A DNA stretch of 15,802 nucleotides from Candidatus Babeliales bacterium (GTDB lineage Bacteria; Babelota; Babeliae; Babelales; CAIQNR01). Shown in pieces: positions 13,528 through 15,802 of this stretch. A model generated the notes under the pieces. The model saw nothing but the letters and a program-made list of their open reading frames with translations. It had not been told where the DNA came from and ran no database searches. A program made the position numbers and the translations under genes. The stretch is from assembly GCA_021735725.1 (NCBI GenBank), contig JAIPGS010000009.1:1-15802 (forward strand). Direction: 5' to 3'. How positions within the stretch are numbered: the first letter of the stretch is position 1; each line of letters begins with the position of its first letter.

Positions 13528-14967
13528 TTAGAGTTGAATATCATGGAGTTCAATCTTGCTATCAAGAACATAATGTTTCCTTAAAAAGGTCAAAGCATCG
13601 GAGCGTTTTTTAAAGAGTTGAGGATTTAATTTTTGGCCTAAATTAAAGAGTGAAATTAAGTCTAAAGTATTTTGTATATAATAGTCATTTGCAAGAAGTT
13701 CTCGTCGTTTATCTTTCCATGGTTTATCTGTATCATCTTTTTTTAAGTCTTTCTCTTTTTTTTCTTCCTCTCCATGGGGTTTAATATGCCCTCTCATAGA
13801 TTTTTCTTTACCATATTGTGAGGTCATCCATTTCATGGTTTCTGTTTGGGGCATTCTCATTTCTAAAGGAAAATCAGGTGTTACTCCTTTTCCTTGAATA
13901 CAGATATCAAAAGCAAGATAATAAAGTCCTGTTGTTAATTTAAGAGCTCCTTCATTACTGATGGGAATTACTTCTTGAACAGATCCTTTCCCAAATGTTT
14001 CTGTTCCTACTATAAACATTGAAAGTGAGTTTTTTTTGTCTGCATATGCTTGAAGCACTCCTGCTAAAATTTCACTTGCTGAAGCGGTATAGTTATTTAC
14101 AAGAAAAAAGATTGGCATGTTGTGAGGGATTCCAAGAGGTTTTTTTTCTGTTTTCCATGATCCCATTACTTTTCCGTCCCTTTGTTTGATTGATACAACA
14201 GGGCTTCCTTTTGGTAAGAAAAGTCCGGCGATAGTAATTGCACTATCAAAGAGACCTCCAACGTTGTTTCGTAAATCAATCACAACACCCTGTGCATTGT
14301 TTTTAAGAGCTATTTGTAAAAGTGATTCAACATTTTCTGCTGATTTTTCACTAAAAATAGACATAAGAAGATAATATACATTTTGATCTTTAAAATGATA
14401 AGCAAGTGACATTTCATCTTTAATAACATCTCTGGTCACTTCTATGGTAAGAGCTTCAGGATATTTTTCACGCATAATTTTAAGTGTAACTTTGCTTCCT
14501 TTTTCACCTTTTAATTTTGCCATGATCTCTTCAGTTTCGTGGCCTTTAACAAGCATGTCATCAATTTGAATAACTTTATCGCCTTGTTTTATACCAGCTT
14601 TATCGGCAGGGCCACCAGGAACAGTTTCAATGATAGGAAAAAATTCAAGTTCTTTTTGTTTGTCTCCAGGAAGAACAACACCGATTCCAAAAAATTCACC
14701 TTTCATTTTTTCTTGCAAACTTGCGCATGATTTTTTATCTAAAAAACTGCTATGTGGGTCTTGTTCTGAATAAGCTTTTATTGCTTTTGCCATAACTTCT
14801 TCAGGGTCTATTTTTTTATAATAACGAGATTCAAAAATATTAATTACTTCACCAAAAGTGTGTAACCAACTGTCATATTGGAATGCTTTGTCTGGGTCTA
14901 TTTTTACATCTTTTGCGTCAGTATGCACAATAAAAAATGCGTAGAGTAGTATGAGATATTTTTTCAT
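13528..14967 (-). CDS. ctpA: C-terminal processing peptidase (S41, CtpA/Prc-like)
   Basis: Carboxyl-terminal processing proteases are periplasmic Ser/Lys-dyad enzymes that trim or degrade envelope proteins from their C termini. Residues 1-18 are a signal peptide. An N-terminal helical part (about 30-90) leads to a PDZ domain (about 93-165, with GIGV and the substrate-groove GPADKAGIKQGD). The S41 protease domain (about 195-370) has the nucleophile Ser298 in TASASEI and the general base Lys327 in TFGKGSVQ. A charged Lys/Glu/Asp linker (about 397-421) precedes a helical C-terminal end. At 479 residues it has the usual length for the family. I chose the ATG at 14967 because AAGGA (14979-14975) lies seven bases upstream and it gives a proper signal peptide; an in-frame ATG at 15012 does not. 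It is divergent from ftsB/divIC. Confidence 0.95.
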   Translation of the reverse strand: MKKYLILLYAFFIVHTDAKDVKIDPDKAFQYDSWLHTFGEVINIFESRYYKKIDPEEVMAKAIKAYSEQDPHSSFLDKKSCASLQEKMKGEFFGIGVVLPGDKQKELEFFPIIETVPGGPADKAGIKQGDKVIQIDDMLVKGHETEEIMAKLKGEKGSKVTLKIMREKYPEALTIEVTRDVIKDEMSLAYHFKDQNVYYLLMSIFSEKSAENVESLLQIALKNNAQGVVIDLRNNVGGLFDSAITIAGLFLPKGSPVVSIKQRDGKVMGSWKTEKKPLGIPHNMPIFFLVNNYTASASEILAGVLQAYADKKNSLSMFIVGTETFGKGSVQEVIPISNEGALKLTTGLYYLAFDICIQGKGVTPDFPLEMRMPQTETMKWMTSQYGKEKSMRGHIKPHGEEEKKEKDLKKDDTDKPWKDKRRELLANDYYIQNTLDLISLFNLGQKLNPQLFKKRSDALTFLRKHYVLDSKIELHDIQL

Positions 14968-15019
14968 TAAAATTTCCTTTTTTAAAAAATCTAGCAATGA
15001 CTTCTTGTTCAAGAGTACA

Positions 15020-15048
15020 TTGAAGCTGTATGGGAAGTGAAGTATTTA
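15020..15048 (+). promoter_or_regulatory. Possible ftsB/divIC promoter
   Basis: TTGAAG (15020-15025), 17 bases, TATTTA (15043-15048). Transcription would start only about 10 bases before the ATG at 15065, barely covering the ribosome-binding site, so this call is weak. Confidence 0.25.
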
Positions 15049-15064
15049 ACTTTATGAGGGTGTT

Positions 15065-15346
15065 ATGATTCTTACTCAACGATCATTATTACGTTTCTTT
15101 TTTGGAGTAGAGGTAGTTGTTTTTATTTTAATGTATCTTTTTAGCCCTCACGGTATTAAGAAACTTTTTATTGTAAAAAAAGAAACTGCTCAATTAAATT
15201 TGGAGTTAAATCGTCTGAAAAATCAGGTTGACGATTTGCAGCATAAAGTAACAGAATGGAAGGAAGATCCTTTTTATAAAGAAAAAGTTGCGCGTGAAAA
15301 ACTTTATATGTCCCGAGAACATGAAGAAGTTTATTTTATCGAATAA
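15065..15346 (+). CDS. FtsB/DivIC-like septum formation protein
   Basis: FtsB and DivIC are small bitopic proteins that join FtsL and FtsQ/DivIB in the divisome and help switch on septal peptidoglycan synthesis. This 93-residue protein has a short cytoplasmic start, one membrane segment (about 10-27) and a periplasmic coiled coil (about 37-66) rich in Leu, Asn and Glu. It ends with the family's conserved EDPFYKEKVAREKL (67-80) and a VYFI end. Length and layout match FtsB (E. coli 103). FtsB versus DivIC cannot be decided by eye. The GAGGG at 15056-15060 supports the ATG, four bases away. It is divergent from ctpA and ends with its own terminator. Confidence 0.9.
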   Translation: MILTQRSLLRFFFGVEVVVFILMYLFSPHGIKKLFIVKKETAQLNLELNRLKNQVDDLQHKVTEWKEDPFYKEKVAREKLYMSREHEEVYFIE

Positions 15347-15391
15347 GCATTATGGGAAGCATGTAATTAATTCGGTACTTTGAAACATTAA

Positions 15392-15425
15392 AGAAGGGTT
15401 GCTTTCGTGGCAAACCTTCTTTTTT
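15392..15425 (+). terminator. Rho-independent terminator of ftsB/divIC gene
   Basis: AGAAGG (15392-15397) pairs with CCTTCT (15415-15420) and TTGC (15399-15402) with GCAA (15410-15413), with one G-A mismatch between, a 7-base loop and a T tract to 15425. Confidence 0.85.
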
Positions 15426-15469
15426 ATGTCATAATAATTCAAAATACTTTTTATTAGAAAGGAATGATT

Positions 15470-15802
15470 ATGTACTCATTACCAGAGATGCCTTATAGTT
15501 ACGGAGCTCTTGAACCGTATATTGAGGGTCAGATTATGGAATTACATCACAGTAAACATCAACAAGCATATGTAAATGGATTAAACGCAGCGCTCGAAAA
15601 ATATCCAAAACTTTTTGCTACTCCACTTAATGATCTTCTAAAAAATTTAGATTCAGTTCCAGAAGATATTCGAAGAGCCGTTCGTAATCATGGTGGCGGT
15701 GTTCAAAATCATACATTCTTTTGGCATTTAATGAAACCGCGTGGGGGAGGTCTTCCTCAGGGGAAATTGGCAGAAGATATTAAAGGAGTTTTTGGTTCTT
15801 TT
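15470..15802 (+). CDS. sodA: Superoxide dismutase (Mn/Fe family), 3' end outside window
   Basis: This enzyme converts superoxide to oxygen and hydrogen peroxide. The first 111 codons are present and the frame is open to the window end; a full protein would be about 200 residues. It starts with LPEMPYSYGALEPYI. It shows LHHSKHQQAYVNGLN (25-39), with metal ligand His26, and NHTFFWHLMKP (80-90), with ligand His81. The Asp and last His ligands lie beyond the window. Glycines at 75-77, where Fe enzymes tend to have Ala-Ala-Gln, favour a Mn or cambialistic enzyme, so the symbol sodA is a leaning. No signal peptide, hence cytoplasmic. AAAGGA (15458-15463) is six bases before the ATG. Confidence 0.93.
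   Translation, partial: MYSLPEMPYSYGALEPYIEGQIMELHHSKHQQAYVNGLNAALEKYPKLFATPLNDLLKNLDSVPEDIRRAVRNHGGGVQNHTFFWHLMKPRGGGLPQGKLAEDIKGVFGSF

Noticed and set aside
13387..13584. Open frame of 65 codons starting with GTG, overlapping the end of ctpA
   Set aside because: No ribosome-binding site at a useful distance (GGAGG at 13359-13363 is over 20 bases away), no recognisable sequence, and the last 57 bases are antisense to ctpA. Another frame starting at 13380 stops after 15 codons. It could be a gene remnant but I cannot support it.
14968..15012. Upstream in-frame start of ctpA
   Set aside because: It would place 15 charged residues before the signal peptide, and AAGGA directly serves the ATG at 14967.
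1..15802. CRISPR array, prophage genes or toxin-antitoxin pair
   Set aside because: No regularly spaced repeats with unique spacers, no integrase or phage structural genes, and no recognisable toxin or antitoxin were seen.

Overview
The window is AT-rich bacterial DNA. It mixes conserved housekeeping genes with small secreted proteins I cannot assign to any family. The gene content (gyrB, tilS, tadA, a DksA-type regulator, rpsI with a long basic extension, glmS, an RRM RNA-binding protein, a C-terminal processing protease, an FtsB/DivIC-like protein, sod), the many signal-peptide proteins of unknown function, an ankyrin-like tandem pair and GC-rich palindromic repeats fit a host-associated bacterium. 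Candidatus Dependentiae (TM6, Babela-like) is my best guess; this is an inference from style and content, not a database result.

Layout. Bases 1-3331 (+) hold five small genes for exported proteins: 142-618, 862-1509, 1590-1904, 1926-2537 and 2852-3331. The first two have similar sigma70-type promoters and the first has a strong terminator. The second carries an octapeptide repeat that is echoed once in the third. A GC-rich palindromic repeat lies at 2570-2636. Bases 3315-6651 (-) are a gyrB-tilS operon with an 8-base overlap; tilS converges on and overlaps the last secreted gene. tadA (6808-7272, +) is divergent from gyrB. Bases 7276-8855 (-) are a tandem pair of secreted ankyrin-like paralogues. 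Bases 8996-12023 (+) are dksA-like, rpsI and glmS. A gene-poor stretch (12024-12439) leads into an RRM protein gene with a long leader and a strong terminator (12440-12845). Bases 12846-13386 contain no convincing gene but hold a roughly 170 bp inverted-repeat element, a degenerate repeat copy and a probable terminator for ctpA. ctpA (13528-14967, -) and ftsB/divIC (15065-15346, +) are divergent. A superoxide dismutase gene starts at 15470 and runs off the window.

Functionally the conserved genes cover DNA supercoiling, decoding of AUA and of wobble-inosine codons, transcription control at RNA polymerase, ribosome assembly, amino-sugar supply for the envelope, periplasmic proteolysis, division and oxidative defence. 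The secreted genes are the accessory part. They may act at the envelope or on a host, but nothing in the sequence proves that. The most unusual items are the octapeptide repeat shared by two neighbouring secreted genes, a possible attenuator inside signal-peptide codons, the palindromic mobile-type repeats, a terminator placed inside the convergent tilS coding sequence, and the basic N-terminal extension of ribosomal protein S9.
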